DNA of 64,000 bases from Cricetomys ansorgei (lineage: Eukaryota; Chordata; Mammalia; Rodentia; Nesomyidae), in assembly GCA_026225945.1 (NCBI GenBank), contig JAMJFZ010002307.1, positions 4,866,001 through 4,930,000 of the forward strand. The letters run 5' to 3'. The position numbers and the translations under genes were made by a program. This document shows positions 32,198 through 44,268 of the stretch, piece by piece. Position 1 is the stretch's first letter, and the number at the start of each line of letters is the position of its first letter. The notes under the pieces are model-generated. The model was not told the DNA's origin. It worked only from the letters and a program-made list of their open reading frames with translations, and did no database searches.

Positions 32198-32468
32198 TGA
32201 GGACTGGAAAGATGGCCCAGTGGTTAAGAGGACTTGTAGAGTACTCTTGTAGAGTACTGGGGCATGATTCCCAATACCTACATGATGGTTCACAACCATC
32301 TCTAACTTCAGCTCCAAGCTATCAGAGGCCTTTTTCTGGCCCCTGCAGGCACCAAGCATGCATGTGATCCACACACATACATGCCAGGAAAAATACTCAC
32401 AAGATAGATAGATGGATAGATAGATATATACATACATACATAGATACATAGAGAGATACATAGATAGA
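32198..32468 (+). repeat. B3 SINE with GATA tail
   Basis: ggactggaaagatggcccag, 'ttcccaatacctacatgatggttcacaaccatctctaac', 'gcaggcaccaagcatgcatgtg' and a tail of GATA/GATACA units (32400-32468). A 13-bp internal tandem duplication sits in the head (see findings). Confidence 0.85.
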
Positions 32469-33984
32469 ATGATCTTTTCCTACTGTTTATAATATTTAAT
32501 GCTAATTTGGCATAATAAAATTATAAGCTTTTATAAAGTTCAACCCACCTCATCAGCTTGCTTCTTTTCCTCACACAGGTGAGACCCTGCCCAATTTTAA
32601 AATAGATTCCCATCCTAACATCTGATTCTACTGCTGTTGATATGAAACATGATAAAAATAACCCAAAAGAAAGGAAGTAAAAATGTGTGTGCCTCTGTTA
32701 TTTAATTACAATTAATTGAGTCTTTAGTGCTCTAGCACGTGCCCTGAACCGCGTTGTTTTTAAGCAATGAAATCCCCTAATAAGAGGCCTCGATGGTGTA
32801 CACTATTATTAAATCTGCATTGAGAGGTTAGGCCACTGTTTTCTTGCAATCATTATTGAGTTTGCAAATTTTTAAAACATAGAAAATTATACAGGCCTCG
32901 CCGCTGTGTAGAACTTTTCATAGCGTGTGTTTGACAAGCTGAAATTTTTACACAAAGAAGAGTTAAGTAGAAATGTAATAGGCTGCTCTCTTCTTTTGTT
33001 TCCCCCTTAAAAACAAAAGATAATTATCTGAACAGTAATCTTTGAGTTCTTTCCTCCATGGATGAACTACATTTATTTAACTCAAAAAAAAAAAAAAACC
33101 ATTTATCTCCCATTAATAAAAACACAAGAGGAAAAATTAGTCCTAACCTGCTAATATTTAACTATAGCCTCCTAATCCCACCCCACCCTTTTCCTTGTGC
33201 TTGATTGCCAGCTCAGAATGCCTGAATCCACTCCTCAATGTCGAATTTAGAGAAATCCTCTCTGTTGTTCCAAGGGGAATCTGGGGCAGCATCAAAACCC
33301 TTAAAAACCTGATGGAAAATTAAATATGGGGTTCAGAGTCGGTGACATCAAGAACATGTTCATTCTACACTTCAACCTGTACAAGACGCGCCTGAAACAA
33401 TGTTTAACGCTATTGAACACGGCTTCGGTTACATTCCCGAGGGTCTCAAATGGGGTGCGTTAGATCCTCCACCTGTAACAGTTGTTCGTCTTAGGCATGC
33501 TCTTGTCTGGCTGTGTAATTTCGAATATGTGCTTAATGAATGAGTACTCATGGAGTACAAGCTACTCTGTTGGTGAGGTGACAGCTTTTAACTGGTGGCA
33601 ACTTGAAAAGCATAGCCGAATAAATAAATGCACGGGGCACTCGTGCTAGTACCTGGAGCTACACTCATTTATTTTTATGGACTTACCTCAGCCAACTCAA
33701 AAAGCAATCAATCCTGGGAGTCCTCTGCAGTGGCTATTTCCCCTTCACTTTCCACAGTTTGAATATGAGGAAATGGAGATTTAATTCTATTTGACCAGTC
33801 ACAGAGATAATAAGTAGCTGAGTTCTACGGCGGCACATTGGAGGCACGATATTTTTAATCTCCCAGTGAGACTGTCGGAGAAAGCACCGCACAGCACACC
33901 TGTCTCAGAGCGGCAATCCACACGTAATATAGAAGCAACACACACAAAAGTTGAATTTAAGGGCAACTCGAAACAAAGTAAATT
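32469..33984. other. unique sequence with candidate conserved noncoding blocks
   Basis: Repeat-free by eye. Blocks at about 32690-33010 (ATTA/TAAT-rich, CpG-retaining) and 33330-33560 have the texture of conserved enhancers. No exon signature. Confidence 0.4.
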
Positions 33985-34167
33985 TTTTTACTGTGTTTTT
34001 GACTGTACATATGTCTGTGAGTACAGTGTTGGCGGAAGGGTGTCAGCTCTCCCCTTAACTACAGTGGACAGGGGGTTGTAGGCAATCGTGTGGCTATTAG
34101 AAACTGAACCTGGGGCCTCTGGAAGAGCAGCCAGTGCTCTTAACTGCTGAGCCATCTCCATAGCCCT
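33985..34167 (-). repeat. B3 SINE (minus strand)
   Basis: Ends on plus with 'cctctggaagagcagccagtgctcttaactgctgagccatctccatagccc', the reverse of the B2/B3 head. Upstream is 'ctgtacatatgtctgtgagtacag', the reversed tail. Confidence 0.85.
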
Positions 34168-35079
34168 AAGGAACCTAATTTAAAGGATTGGCTCACGTGA
34201 TTATAACAAACCAAGGAAGAGCCATTGTTGAAGCTCTGGTGGCAAAGATCCTCCCTACACAGGAGCAGTTAGTTAGTCCTGGCTGTTCACTGCTTGTCTA
34301 GGTCCAAATGGTCTTACTTTATGGATGACTGTGAGCCAGAATCTGCCCTCAGTCTTAGCTTGTTTGCCTCTCATCCTCCTCTGTCTAACCAGTGTGGAAG
34401 ACGCCCAACATGGAAGATCTAGTGATGACAGACATTATAATTTTATGCAGTCACAGAAATAACATCCCTGACTTTGCCGCAGTCTATTTGCCACTAGGAT
34501 TCATGGATCTCGCTCACAAGTGGAAGGTGCTACACAGCAGCATGACAGGGAGGTAGGGGTGATCTGGGTCAGTCTTGGAATTTGTTCACCCACATAATTA
34601 GATTTGGGATTGGCTTTTCAAAAAGTTCAGCATTTCTGCTACAGAAAAGAAGAATTTCGGGGCAGTCGGAAGCCTTGTCAAATGCTTCATAGTCTTGTAC
34701 CTGACCATCTCTCACAGGATATTAGTCTAGACATGGGGCCATAGCCACCATTCTTGATCAGAGAAAAAGAAGCATACTCCACCACCTCATTCCATTGAGG
34801 TGATTACTAAAGCTCTTGACATGCAGACACCACCATGGGAAGGAAGACAGTAAGATGAACCTTGATAGAGAATTGGATAATCAATATTCTAAAGACTCTT
34901 TCACAAGAGATGGTCTAAATTGGGGAAATGCTGTTTATTCAGCAAGTTAAGGATTCGGCTGATTGGTTGCAGTATTTGCGTACCTTCTATTATCCTGTTT
35001 ATTTGTTGGAGAATGTAGTTCTCAAGAGGTAGACTAGTTTAACGAGAAATGAAGTTCCAATACAAAGGGAATGAACTTT
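34168..35079. other. unique sequence
   Basis: No firm repeat. The right third may belong to the following LTR-like repeat. Confidence 0.35.
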
Positions 35080-35491
35080 TGTGGGGATTTGAGTAAGAAT
35101 GGTCCATATAGGCTCATATATTTGGATACTCGGTCTGCAGTTGGTAGAACTCTTTGGGAAGGATTATAGTGGGCTTTGAGTTTCAAAAGCCTGTGCCAGG
35201 CCCGGTCTGCCTCTGCTGGTGCCATTGCCCTCACCTCTGCCTCCTGCCTCCCTCCCTCCCTCTTTGTATCTCTCTGTCTCTGCCCCCCCACACACACACA
35301 CACTTGCTTGGGGATCATATGTAAGTTCAGCTACTGCTCCAGCTCCATGCCTGGCTTTCTACTGCCGTGCCCTCCACCATGGTGGCATGGATTCACCCTC
35401 TGAAACTGTAAGCCTACAGTAAATTAATGCTTCTATGAGTTGTCTTGGTCATGGTGCCTCTTCACAGCAATAGAGAAGTAATTAAGATAAC
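35080..35491 (+). repeat. rodent LTR-like repeat (second type)
   Basis: 'gaatggtccatataggctcatatatttggatactcgg', 'ctctttgggaaggatta', 'gggctttgagtttcaaaagcc', 'actgctccagctccatgcctggctttctactgccgtgccctccaccatgg', aaattaatgcttctatgag and 'ggtcatggtgcctcttcacagcaatagag'. A familiar rodent ERVL-like LTR, distinct from the type at 31208. A short (AC)n run lies at about 35289-35303. Confidence 0.65.
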
Positions 35492-35785
35492 ATTCAACTC
35501 TAAAATTAGAACTATCTCTACCTATACATAACTAAGTGATCATTTTTATGCCCCAAATTGTTTCCCAGCCATCAGGTATCTCCTAATCCATTTTTTAAAG
35601 GCAAAAAGTAGCCAAAGAAGACAATGGCTTTGTCTCTTGGAAACCAGAGTAGTGGCCTCTTGAATTACCTAGCAGCAACCCTGAGGGCTATCTCCCATAG
35701 AAACACAGTTCAAGATTAGTAGAAATAATAACTGAAACACATACGTTTGACACAAACATAGACATGGAAGAGGGACTCTTGATTA
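35492..35785. other. unique sequence
   Basis: Nothing recognised. Confidence 0.35.
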
Positions 35786-36090
35786 AGGAAGTGCCCATCA
35801 CATTGGCCTGTAGGCAAGTGTGAGCCACTTTTTTTCTTGGTAAATGATTGAGGTAGGAGGGCTCAGCTCACACCCCTGGGCACTTGGGCCTTGGTAATAT
35901 AAGAAAGCAGACTGAGCAAGCCATGCGGAACAGAACAGGAAGTAGTGTTCCTCCATGGCCTCTGCTTCAGTTCCTGGCCCTAGATTGCTGCCTTGAGGTC
36001 CCTCAATGATGGACTCCAAATGTAAGCTAAGATAAAACCTTTCCTCCTCAAGTTGTTTTAGGTCAGTATTTTATCAGAGTAAAATAAAGC
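35786..36090 (+). repeat. ERVL-type LTR, lacking its 5-prime end
   Basis: Same family and orientation as 31208: 'gcctgtaggcaag', 'tgattgaggtaggagggctcagctcac', 'aagaaagcagactgagcaagccatgcgg', 'ttcctccatggcctctgcttcagttcctggc' and 'aagataaaacctttcctcctcaagttg'. No primer-binding site follows. Confidence 0.75.
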
Positions 36091-37369
36091 TAGGAGAATC
36101 AATGATTAGGTAATAATGCTTTCTATATTTGACTGAAATTCCATTATTAACTCCGTGATTTATACATCAAATACGGTATCTAAAACGCAGAGTCCATTCT
36201 TGTAAAGGGCAAGAATAGTTCCCCATTTTCTAGCTCCACCCATGCATGTGAGCACTGATAACCAAAAATTGTATCCTGGCTTCTCCAACATTTAACCTAA
36301 AACCTTTCAGATCCACAGACTAGTAGAGCAAGTAACACAGTGTACTCACATCTAACCCTCAAGCTGACGCTTTATTAATCTTACCTTCATTTTACTTGCT
36401 GCTGTCTATGTGCTGATATGTACACACACGGAGAGGCATACACATGTATAAAAACTGAACACATACATCACAAATGTAATAGATGTTGGAAACATACATG
36501 AGAGAGAGAAGCAGAGACATAGCCGACACATGGCAGTCTGACCCGGAGTTGTGACTCCATCAAGGGAAGTGACAGGAGCGGTGATAATGGGTCCTTGGTG
36601 TTCCTGTCAACCACAGGCACCGTGGAAGAGCAGGAAGGATGTGAGAGCAGTCAGATCCAGCGCGAAGAGAAAGACTTTTTAGAAGTGACTGCCCGGTAGA
36701 TCCTGTCACTAAGACAAAATCCCTTGGATTGTCCTCTTGCCTAGGATTTAAAAATATATATATTTATTTTGATTCACTATCTTGGAATACGAACCTTCAA
36801 AGGACAGAGGGGGCATTGTTTGCCTTGATGTGAGTCTAGCACTGTGCATGGAGACAGATACTGAGTCACTGCTTCAGAAGTCATAGGCACAGATTTCTGA
36901 ATCAGTGATTTATCCATTCATTAGAGTTATATTGAACATTTTATGAACAATACGCCAATCCTCATGAAAGCTTTTTAAATTTATCTTTTTCACTGTTGTG
37001 GATATAGCCCCCGGGATCTGTAATACAGAAACAATTAAGGAGGACCCATTTTACAGCATGAATATGTATTAACCCTTGCTCAGCACAGCTGAAAAAGGAG
37101 CTCTAATGAGCTGTTAAGAAACCCTAAAGTCCCCTCAAGATTACGCATGCAAAATGATGTCAGGTGTTATTCATTAGGCTTGGGATCAAAAAGTCAGTTC
37201 TATCTCTATGATCAAAAGCGGCCACGGCTGCATCTTCGTGTGACAGGCGGCCGGATTCAAACTGCTTGTGAGAGAGTAGTGACAGTGGGCTGAGGAAAAG
37301 GAATGAAGTAGTCTTATGCGTTTATCTTGTGAGTAATAAATAAAAGTAAGCTATTTTAAATGCCTTTCC
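36091..37369. other. unique sequence with candidate conserved block
   Basis: The block at about 36890-37360 is repeat-free, contains CpGs (gcggccacggc, ggcggccggattc) next to ATTA/TAAT motifs, and looks like a conserved element. The remainder is unrecognised. Confidence 0.4.
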
Positions 37370-37545
37370 CATGGCTGATGAGACCCAATGTGTAAAAGCA
37401 CTTTTGTGCAGCCTAGTGACCTAAGTTCAATCCCCAGAACCCACACAGTAGGAGAGAATGGACTCCTGCAAGCTGTTCAAAGACCTGAGCATGCATATCA
37501 CAGCATGCGCGCACGATCATATGCACACACACTCAAGGATGGGGG
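37370..37545 (+). repeat. B3-family SINE
   Basis: 'atggctgatgagacccaatgtgtaaaagcac', 'gtgacctaagttcaatccccagaacccacacagtaggagagaatgg' and an ACAC tail. Diverged. Confidence 0.7.
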
Positions 37546-37902
37546 AGAGGGAGGGAAGAGGAGAGAGAGGTGCTGCCCATCGCTGTCCGTTGTGTTCACC
37601 CTTCTCTGAGGCAAGGCCCTGTCTCCTCATTTCTTCAGGCAACGGCTTGTGACGTTTTCTCACACAATCCATGATGAGAACAAGTCTGATATACACAGAG
37701 ATATATGCACAGAAATTCTTGTTCCATACATTGCATCGTGTGTAATACTTTACAAAGCTCTATCCCCTCCCCTCCACCAATGCAGAACTTTTTAATCTGA
37801 TTAGGAGCCTTTTAGAGGATCATAAAATTAATTTAGAGAATTTAATCAGCATTTTAAAAGAACAGAAAAGAAAAATAGAGTTCAGAGAAGGAACTATGAG
37901 TT
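37546..37902. other. unique sequence
   Basis: AT-rich right half (aattaatttagagaatttaatcag) may be conserved. No gene signature. Confidence 0.4.
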
Positions 37903-37916
37903 AAAAATTGTTCCCA

Positions 37917-38267
37917 AGCGGCCTGCAGGATGCCCTAGTGCTTCCAGGATATTGGGGTGCCTACTCCTTGTCCAGGTGCCCAGGCAATGTCGAGGTACTT
38001 GCAGGCTTGGGCAGTGGGGTCTACCTTTAGGTTGAACTTCAGCATGCTTGGTCTCAGGCTAGTAGGGGCCAGGTGAATGTCCACGATCAGAGCAGCCCGC
38101 TGCCTCCAGAAACTGTAGTGATGCCTGTGATCTATGCTCCTGCCATACTAGCTGGTCTTAATTTTTTTTCTGAGGGCACAGGGTCGGAGGATGGAGCAGG
38201 GAGGAATCGGAAGAGGGTGTTATTGAGATACATTGTATGAAACTCAAATTATTAATAAAAGTATAGA
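37917..38267 (+). mobile_element. VNTR composite repeat, 5-prime-truncated copy with TSD
   Basis: The reverse complement of 12538-12930. Its first 60 bp or so are VNTR-like units (about four or five), then the shared 3-prime domain, then attattaataaaagta and an A run. It is flanked by aaaaattgttccca (37903-37916) and aaaaaatgttccca (38268-38281), 13 of 14 identical. The left target reads tt/aaaaa, matching the L1 endonuclease preference. Truncation, A tail and duplication together point to L1-machinery insertion. Confidence 0.75.
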
Positions 38268-38310
38268 AAAAAATGTTCCCACAAATGTTGGTCTCAATTT
38301 TACAAGTATA

Positions 38311-38820
38311 GAGGAGTGTGTGTGTGTGTGTGTGTGTTTATGTTTATGTTTAAATGTACATGAATGTGTATGTGTTGTGTGTATATCATGTACATACTTA
38401 TGGCAGTTTGTGTGTGTTTGCGTGTCTATCTATGTTTATATGTTTTGTGTCTGTTTATTTTTGTATGTGTGAATACATGTGTCTGTGTCTGACTATGTAT
38501 TTGGGTGTATTATTACATGTATGAGTATATATGTGTTTGTATATGGGGCATGTGTTTATGCATATGTTAGCATTTATGTATATATGTATCCACATATGTG
38601 AATATGTGTATGTATTGTGCATATGGGTGTATGTGTATGTATATGTGTATGCTTCCGTGCATGTGATATGCGTATGTGTGTTTAAATGTGTGCTTGCATG
38701 TGCATGCATGTATGTAAATGTATATATAGGTGATTATGTGTTTGTATGTAGGTGATTATGTGTTTGTGTGTATATGTGTATGTAATAATGTGTTTGCATG
38801 TGGATATGTGTAGGATGTAT
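38311..38820 (+). repeat. TG/TATG-rich tract
   Basis: About 500 bp dominated by TG, TATG, TGTA and TTTG units, starting with a pure (TG)n at 38316-38336. Almost no long run is pure, so it is an old, degenerate satellite. Cys/Val/Tyr-rich frames are artefacts. Confidence 0.9.
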
Positions 38821-39663
38821 GTGTTCTAGACATGAAGTGAAACCTATCTCACAATGTATCTTAGTCCATAGGATGCTTATGGAAGCTTTCTCTGCAATAC
38901 ATGGCCATCTGTCAAGTGCAGAGACAATGAGCTGAGAATATGGCTCAGCCAGCACTGTGTGGCACACAAAGGGACATTTTGAAACATCCAGAACCACTGA
39001 GTCTTCATTCCCTGCTCATCCTTAGATCACAGGCAAGGGGAAAAGACAAATCTAGAAAAATAACAGCATTTTTTAAAGCAATAAATTATCTAAAACGGCC
39101 CAGTAGTATCTAACATTGACATTATGAAATGCTGGTTTCACATTCTACATGCGTTGTTTCACATTCGTAACCATCCTGAAAGGCATTTGGCTCACAGGCC
39201 ACAGAGCAATCACCTCTGGACACCTCCAGAAATACAAATCTAAAGAAACTCATTTTGGAAATTGAAATTGATTCATTAACAAGGAAGGAATAATTTTGAC
39301 TCAACTGCCATGATAAAGCACCATAGATTTTCTCAAATTCAGTACTGGAAATGTCAGGTGCATATACAGGAAAAGCCTTTCCCTCTTGAGTTTTCCCTGA
39401 GACCGCCACCTGCGTGCTGCTGAGGGACCATGGCCACACGTCACAGGAGACAAGGATCCATAGATAAGCAGAAACCTAGGTATCACCCAAGAGAGGAGGA
39501 GAAACAACAGGGAACACTTAGAAATCAAACTTTGTCATCACGCATAAAGATGGACATTTTATAAGTCTGCTTCCTTGGCCAGACAGAAACTGGGACAGGA
39601 AGAAGTCTTCAACGGAGATAAAGTTGGAAGCAACTCCTACAGAGTGTGGTTTTGTTTATTTAG
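38821..39663. other. unique sequence
   Basis: No repeat or gene recognised. Confidence 0.4.
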
Positions 39664-39884
39664 TTTTAAAGATTTATCTTATTTTTATTTATGTGCATAT
39701 GTGTGTGTGCATGCACCCCATGTGTGCAGGTGCCCACCGAAGCTGAAAGAGAAGCTGTGAGATCCCCAAAGCTGGAGTTGCAGGTGGCTGTGAGCCATCC
39801 AATGTGGGTGCTGGGAACCAAATCCCAGTCCTTTGGAAGAGCAGAAAGCACTCTTAACTGTTGATCCATCTCTTTATCTCCAGT
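39664..39884 (-). repeat. B2/B3 SINE (minus strand)
   Basis: 'aaagatttatcttatttttatttatgtgcatatg', 'gtgagccatccaatgtgggtgctgggaaccaaatcccagtcctttggaagagcagaaagcactcttaactgttgatccatctc' is the reverse of a complete B2/B3. Confidence 0.9.
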
Positions 39885-40726
39885 TTTATTTTTTTTAACA
39901 GTAAGAATATTACAGTTAAAAAGAAAAAGAAAAAAGAAAGAGTACCAGCAACTCAAACTGAAATAGCCCCCTGCAGTCAAAATACTACAGGATAATGTAA
40001 CTCTGTGACAAGCCAAGGGATGGGATCAGATTACCTCTCCTTTCTCGTATTAAAGATTTAAAAATAATCCCTGATAATTGGAATAAGGGCTCAGTGAGCT
40101 GCTGTCGACAGCAAAGTATACATGAAAGTGGAATCTGACTCCTGTTTTCAAAGCCACACACAAACTCTGACCCAAAAGGGTGAACCTGCCTCTGGGTGGA
40201 CTGACAAGTCAGCTTTCTGGATGCTGCTTTACCCCCTGAATCATAGGGTGGAATATGCATAAACCATTAAAGACAGACTCATTTGTATGCCTACCTAAGT
40301 CATCTAACTTTGGGATATAACTCTTCAGGAGATGAGCGGAGGGCAGAAGAAGCGGGAAGAGTTGGAAGACCCAGCCAGTGCCCTGAGACGTGAGTTTCTT
40401 TGTACATAGTGAAAACAGCAGACCGAACCGACAAGCTGGTAAAAGAGTAGGTGTAAGACAGATCTATCCGCATAAAGTATTGCCAGTTTTTCCTTTCTGC
40501 TTTAAACATGGCTACAATACAATGTATTGAATCACCAGGCTTTCTCTTTTTATTTATCTAAAGGAATGTTGAAAAAGATGGGGAATTATAAAAATGTGCC
40601 CTTCCCAATATAATTATTTTTTACATATTTTCCACTATCCTTTTCAAATTAAGATTTGGACTCAAGAATGAAAATCTCTCAGAATCTCCTACATAATCTC
40701 TGACCAGTCTTTACCTATAGATTTTG
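39885..40726. other. unique sequence
   Basis: Nothing recognised. Confidence 0.4.
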
Positions 40727-41037
40727 TTGTGTGTAGATATTCACACACGTGGGCACCTGCCCACACATATGTGGCTACATGCACACGCATGCACACACGT
40801 GGAAGCCAGAGGTTGACATTAGCCATCTTCCTCAATTGCTCTCCATGTTATCTTTCGAGGAGGGCAGAGTCTCACACTGAACCCAAAGTTCACCAACCCA
40901 GCCAGACTGGCTGGCGAGGGAGCTCTGGGATCTGTGGCATGTCTCCATTTATGACTTTTATGTGGGTGACACAATCCAAACTCAGGTGCTCTAACTTGCA
41001 CACCCAGCTCTTTGCCAACCGAGCCATCCTCCAGCCC
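40727..41037 (-). repeat. B2/B1 composite SINE (minus strand)
   Basis: On plus it starts with an ACAC-rich tail, then 'ggaagccagaggttgacattagccatcttcctcaattgctctccat', 'cagagtctcacactgaac', 'gtgacacaatccaaactcaggtgctctaacttgcac' and ends 'accgagccatcctccagccc'. This is the composite architecture reversed. Confidence 0.75.
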
Positions 41038-41547
41038 AAGATATTTCAGGTTTGAATACTGTGTCAGTATCCAAAGATGATGGTCTTATTTATTAACAAC
41101 TGAGGCTCAGAACACATACTGGTAGTTTGAGGATGTCTCTTGACCCTAAGGGAGGGGAAGGAAGATATCTGTCGCTCACTGTTGCTCTAAGTGTCTCAGC
41201 TTTTGCTAATGGTATTCTAGAAGAGGCAAAGGCAGGGGCAATACCGCCTTTCTCTTTTGATCCAGATAAAGTATCACTTTCCTTATTAGGATTTAATTGA
41301 TAAAGCATGAAGATATAAGCCAAGTGGCTTCTGCTTTAATTAGATAGGTGCTAAGCAGTTTGATCACTTCAACAGTGACAAGTTGGTGTTCACTCATCCA
41401 TGAACAAAAATTATATTACAGTGTTTAACCTGCTAACATAGAAGAGGCGACAGCATTTGACTACTCCTCGTGGGGGAAAAGAATATCCAACTGTAGAATG
41501 ATAATCCCCTAATAGTTGAGGCTTAAAGGTGAAGGAAAAACTCTAAA
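41038..41547. other. unique sequence
   Basis: Nothing recognised. Confidence 0.4.
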
Positions 41548-41700
41548 CATTCATTGTGCTGCTATTGTACGCTAGACACTGAGGATTCAAATGCAAAGAA
41601 AAGCCACTGACCTCAATATTTCATTATGACACTCAGAGCCGTGTAAACATAATTTCAATACAGTGAGAGAAATATTAGTGTAAATAAATACAAACACTGT
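41548..41700 (+). repeat. L2-like or MIR-like ancient repeat
   Basis: 'cattgtgctgctattgtacgctagacactgaggattcaaatgcaaagaaaagc' and 'cagtgagagaaatatt' resemble the 'last common' segment of L2 elements. Weak match. Confidence 0.4.
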
Positions 41701-41832
41701 GACATTGACAAAGAGGTTGCTGGAAGTGGTGTATTCTAAAGGATGAGAACTTTACCTGGTAATTGTTCCTGCAGAAAGGGAACTTCTGAAGGAGAGAGAA
41801 ACTACGTGCAAAGAAACAAACCTGCCGTGAAG

Positions 41833-41982
41833 CCACGCCCTGCCCCATCGACCACTAATTAAGAAAATGCCCTACCAGCTTGCCTACAGCCTGATCTTAG
41901 GGATCCGTTTTCTTAAGTTAGGTTTCTTCCTCTCAGATGGCTTTAGCTTGCATCATGTTATCATAAACTATCCAGCACAGGT
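41833..41982 (-). repeat. ERVL-type LTR, 5-prime part (minus strand)
   Basis: 'cacgccctgccccatcgaccactaattaagaaaatgccctaccagcttgcctacagcctgatctta' and 'ctcagatggctttagcttgcatcatgtt' are the reversed 5-prime half of the LTR family at 31208. Confidence 0.75.
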
Positions 41983-42061
41983 ATACACATGATATTTGAT
42001 ATAGTTTGCTCACTACCTATTATACTTCCTTGGGTGATGCTACAATGGGCCAATCTAAGAC

Positions 42062-42195
42062 AAGATATGTTGGTGCACACCTGTGTTGCCAGCATTCAGA
42101 AGTCAGGAGCAGGAGGATAAGAAGCTTCTGGTCAGCCTCAGCTACGTAGCAAGGTCTAAACCAGCTTGGGCTATGAGATTCTCTCTCAGATTACA
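42062..42195 (+). repeat. B1-like SINE, diverged
   Basis: 'aagatatgttggtgcacacctgtgttgccagcattcagaagtcaggagcaggaggataag', 'agcctcagctacgtagcaaggtc' follow B1 order with a possible duplication of the right half. Confidence 0.65.
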
Positions 42196-44208
42196 AAAAT
42201 TAATTAATTTTTAAAGGACAAATCTACGACTCCCCAGTGTTAAGAACATTCAACCATATGCTCAGTTTGCTTCTCCCCCTTTTTATTAGAATCTGTTTCA
42301 AATTGCCAGTGGAATCATATCCTGTGCTGTAGGCTAACATATTACAGTAGATAACTGCTTTTGCCTTCTGCCCTGCTTACCTTCCTTTAGCAATGCATGC
42401 ACTGCTTCCTTGGAAAACCTATTTCTATTTTCCATAGAGTAAAATAGGTTGAGTGTCTGGGCATGTATCCCACTCCTGGCCAGTGAGAACTGATGAGACT
42501 CGGAGCTTTCTGCTTTCTTTGGGGTTTGCTTCCCTTTTGAACAATGAAGTCTGGAACAGCCAAGACCACAATAGGGGACAGGCCTGTCAAACAATGAAAT
42601 CACTGAGGAGAGAGTTATGGACATGGATTAACCCTGAGTTCCAGAAGGCGACCAGCAGCCTTGCACATTTCTCCATTGAAGTCGGTTCACCTTGGCGTCT
42701 GTCGCCGACTCTTCTGCTTTATTCTATGGGACCTGTTTCTAAACGCTCAGGCTTCTGGGTGAGTTTTCAAGATCACCTGGTAAAGCTCATACGTAGGATG
42801 GGAATGATCACCTCTTGTTCTGGGGTCTTCCTTCCAGTGCTGAGGAGTCTGAAACCTCAGACTCCCAGTGAAATCTATACTCTGGCCAAGAAAGGAACAA
42901 ATAATACACAGAATACATGGCTAATTAGCTAATTGAAGAGTATGTTAAATGTTAGCGACTGCTATGGAAACAGGAAAATGCCAATCAAAATAAGGAGGAT
43001 GGGGGGTGGGTGGCTGCCTTATGGCCACATTGGCCAATGTGAGCCTCGTGGGAGATACACACTTTAAAGAAAGACTTCATGGGGCAGAGAGCTAGTCAAG
43101 AAGATGCCTGGAGACTGGGTATGACAGAACAGAGCAGGATCAGACAAGGTCTGCAGTGGCTGTGTGCCCATCATCTTCTAGGAATCAGGAAAAGCTACGG
43201 TGGCTGAGAGTGATCAGACAACCCAGAGCAGTCACTGAGGACCAACACGCACGGGTTTAACATTGACATGTACTTATCTATTGCTGGGGAATACACTTTG
43301 AGCAACTCTTTGCAAGGGTGAAGGGCCAGTGAAGCAGTGGTTGGGTCTTCCAGAAGGTCACTGGTTTCCATGGTGACTGGGGAGCACAGTCATCAGAAGG
43401 TCTAGCTGGGGGCTGGAATTCTGCTTCATTTCCATGGCTGTGAGCAGAGGGCCTCAGTGCCTGGTCAGATGCACAGGTCCCTTAGAGTAGCTTATTGGCC
43501 CTTACAGATGTACTTGGCTTCTTTCAAACCATGGACCCAAGAGAAAGAGCCATCTGCAGGTTGTGAAGTGACACACTATGTCTCCACACGAGGATACCAG
43601 GGAACTTGAGTTCTGGAATCCAGCAGTGGCTGGATTTAGGGTATGGAGAGAGCTGAAGGATAGAAGGCAGCAGCTTTCCACTGGGACCACAAACATGTAA
43701 GTGCCTGGGAAGTTGCTGGAAATCCAGACTCTTGGGCTTGACTCCATTTCTCCTGAGTCAGAAAGTAATCCAAGCTTGTTGATGCGGCCCTGAGGAGCCT
43801 GAAGATGGGAACCTGTGGAAAGGGGCGTGCTTTGGGGAGCTTAAAGTGAAGGTGAGAAGGATACCAGAAGTTTGCAGGGTGTAAGGCGTACCCTTGTGGT
43901 GGCTGGAAAAAGTATGGATCAAGGATATACAAGATTATTCTAAGCTACAAGGTGGGTAGTTCAAGTAAGTCTATGAGCATTGGGAAAGGAGTAATAGGAA
44001 GGGTGCTTTGGGGGACTCTCCACAAACTATCTTTTAATAACCAGTATCTCTCCGTTTTGTCTTTAATCAAGGCTTTTCTTGGAAGGGTAGAGGAGTGACA
44101 GAAAGCTGTTGTAAATCATTTAAATGAATAAAAGAGAATGTAATCTAAAGATACTTTAAAAACCCAAACAAGAAAGACTAGTTATTCTTAGTAAGAAGTG
44201 ATCCTACT
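42196..44208. other. unique sequence
   Basis: Non-repetitive by eye. The longest frame (42453-42932, plus) has no recognisable domain and overlaps equally open frames on the minus strand, so no gene is called. Confidence 0.4.
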
Positions 44209-44268
44209 GTGTGCATGTGCCTGTGTGAGAGTGTGTGTATGTGTGTGTGTGAGAGAGAGCATGAGTAT

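Noticed and set aside
31208..36090. The two same-strand ERVL LTRs as ends of one provirus
   Set aside because: The 4.2 kb between them holds SINEs and unique conserved-looking DNA and no gag or pol sequence, and the right LTR lacks its 5-prime end. They are separate insertions.
38233..38755. Cysteine/valine- and tyrosine-rich frames
   Set aside because: Produced by the TG/TATG-rich tract.
42453..42932. 159-codon plus frame
   Set aside because: No domain, signal or family resemblance. It overlaps open minus-strand frames, and the sequence is not codon-like.
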